Source: Alphaproteobacteria bacterium (GTDB lineage Bacteria; Pseudomonadota; Alphaproteobacteria; Micropepsales; Micropepsaceae). Taken from it: a DNA stretch of 64,000 nt. The stretch lies in assembly GCA_017308375.1 (NCBI GenBank), contig JAFKEW010000042.1:1-64000 (forward strand), written 5' to 3'. Shown piece by piece: positions 63,001 to 64,000 of this stretch (within the stretch, counting starts at the first letter, position 1; every line of letters starts with the position of its first letter). The translations under genes were made by a program, and so were the position numbers. Under the pieces are notes generated by a model, which was given only the letters and a program-made list of their open reading frames with translations, had not been told where the DNA came from and searched no databases.

Positions 63001-64000
63001 CCGTCACTCCCTTTTGATCCAGAGTTTTCTGACGCAGCGGAAAAACCAGCCGGATTTCGGCCCCCGAGGTTTCATCGGCAGCATCGCCGATGTGGATCTC
63101 GCCGCCATGGTCTTCCACAATCTTGCGTACGATGGCCAACCCCAGCCCGGTCCCCTTCACCCGTGTGGTGACATAAGGTTCCGTCAGCCTGTGGCGATGT
63201 TGTGGCGGAAGACCGATCCCATTGTCGCAGACGGTAAACGCGATCTGCTGTCCATCCTCGGTAAGGCGCACGCGCACGCGGCCCGGCGTATCGTCACCTT
63301 CGGTCTGGCGCGCGGCAATCGCTTCCGCCGCATTCTTCAGCACATTGGTCAGTGCCTGCGATACCAGGCGGCCATCGCATTCAATGTAAACCGGTTCGCG
63401 CGGCGCCTGGCTCTCAAACGTCACGCTCGGATGAGCAACACGCTGGAGGAATATGGCCTGGGTCAAAAGCTCCTGCGCGCTCTCGCGCCGCATCTTGGGC
63501 GACGGCATCCGCGCAAAGGAGGAGAATTCATCCACCATGCGCCCGATGTCGCCCACCTGACGGATGATGGTGTCGGTGCATTGCGCAAAAATATCGGGAT
63601 CGGTGGTGACCTCGCGGCCATATTTGCGCTTCAACCGCTCTGCCGAAAGTTGAATGGGCGTAAGCGGATTCTTGATTTCATGAGCGATGCGGCGCGCCAC
63701 ATCGGCCCAGGCGGCGGTGCGTTGCGCCGAAATCAGATCGGTGATGTCGTCGAACGTCACCACATAACCGCCGCCATCGGCGCCCTGCTCGCTCGCCACC
63801 TGCACACTCAGATTGCGCACCGTGGCGCCGCGGTTGAGCGTGGCCTCGCCGCTGGCGCGGCCCACAGGTTCCTGAATCGCACGGCGGATCAGGGCGGCAA
63901 ATTCCGGCACGGCCTGTGAGTAATGGCGGCCCTCCACCTCGTCCGGCTCTGCATTCAGAAGGCGCTGGGCCATGCGATTAACAATGGTCACAGTGCCTTC

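Overview
The window is alphaproteobacterial DNA in two parts. Positions 1 to about 38,725 are the right-hand portion of an integrated conjugative element (ICE) that continues beyond the left edge. Positions 38,725 to 64,000 are chromosomal backbone. The backbone points to Alphaproteobacteria: a PopZ-type (DUF2497) polar organiser beside tolC and valS, and an ntrY-ntrX-dat-hfq-hflX-mazG block. I cannot name the genus.

ICE core (1-25.6 kb, G+C rich). A ParB-like gene, a DNA methyltransferase, a DUF932 protein and small regulators form what looks like a leading region, with duplicated leaders and strong hairpins. A mating-preparation block follows: AlpA-type HTH, DUF2840, TraF peptidase, lytic transglycosylase, and a small DPPY protein. 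Next comes a candidate oriT with an IncP/VirD2-like nic core, a DUF3363 relaxase, the TraG coupling protein, a ribbon-helix-helix protein and a complete trbBCDEJKLFGI type IV secretion operon. One regulator-like gene (DUF6499/DUF2285) carries a one-base frameshift.

Cargo (25.6-36 kb, mostly minus strand, visibly lower G+C from about 26.6 kb). An arsenic-phosphate island runs in this order: ArsR/LMW-phosphatase fusion, pstS, pstC, pstA, pstB, phoU, a PhoB DNA-binding domain continuous in frame with ArsR, ArsI-type C-As lyase, LMW arsenate reductase, glutaredoxin-type ArsC, ACR3 arsenite efflux, and a LysR regulator. A sigma70-like promoter and a perfect palindrome lie inside the PhoB-ArsR reading frame, so arsR probably has its own promoter. 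The inferred logic couples arsenate detoxification and export to high-affinity phosphate uptake.

ICE right end (36-38.8 kb). An XRE regulator, a small protein and a large serine recombinase lead into the 3' end of a minus-strand tRNA-Asn gene. The recombinase stop codon lies inside the tRNA gene. This is the inferred attachment boundary.

Backbone (38.8-64 kb). Contents include tRNA-Cys, a PCMT-family protein, TolC, PopZ, valS, a sulfotransferase with a flippase-like membrane protein, EthD, a serine hydrolase, a thioesterase, tRNA-Ser, nitronate monooxygenase, RlpA, and the cell-wall/replication run dacA-tmk-holB-tatD-MBL-thioesterase. Then come mazG and the converging hflX-hfq-dat-ntrX-ntrY operon, with ntrY cut by the right edge. 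valS is anomalous: it has an AT-rich patch and an apparent deletion-frameshift just after the KMSKS motif.
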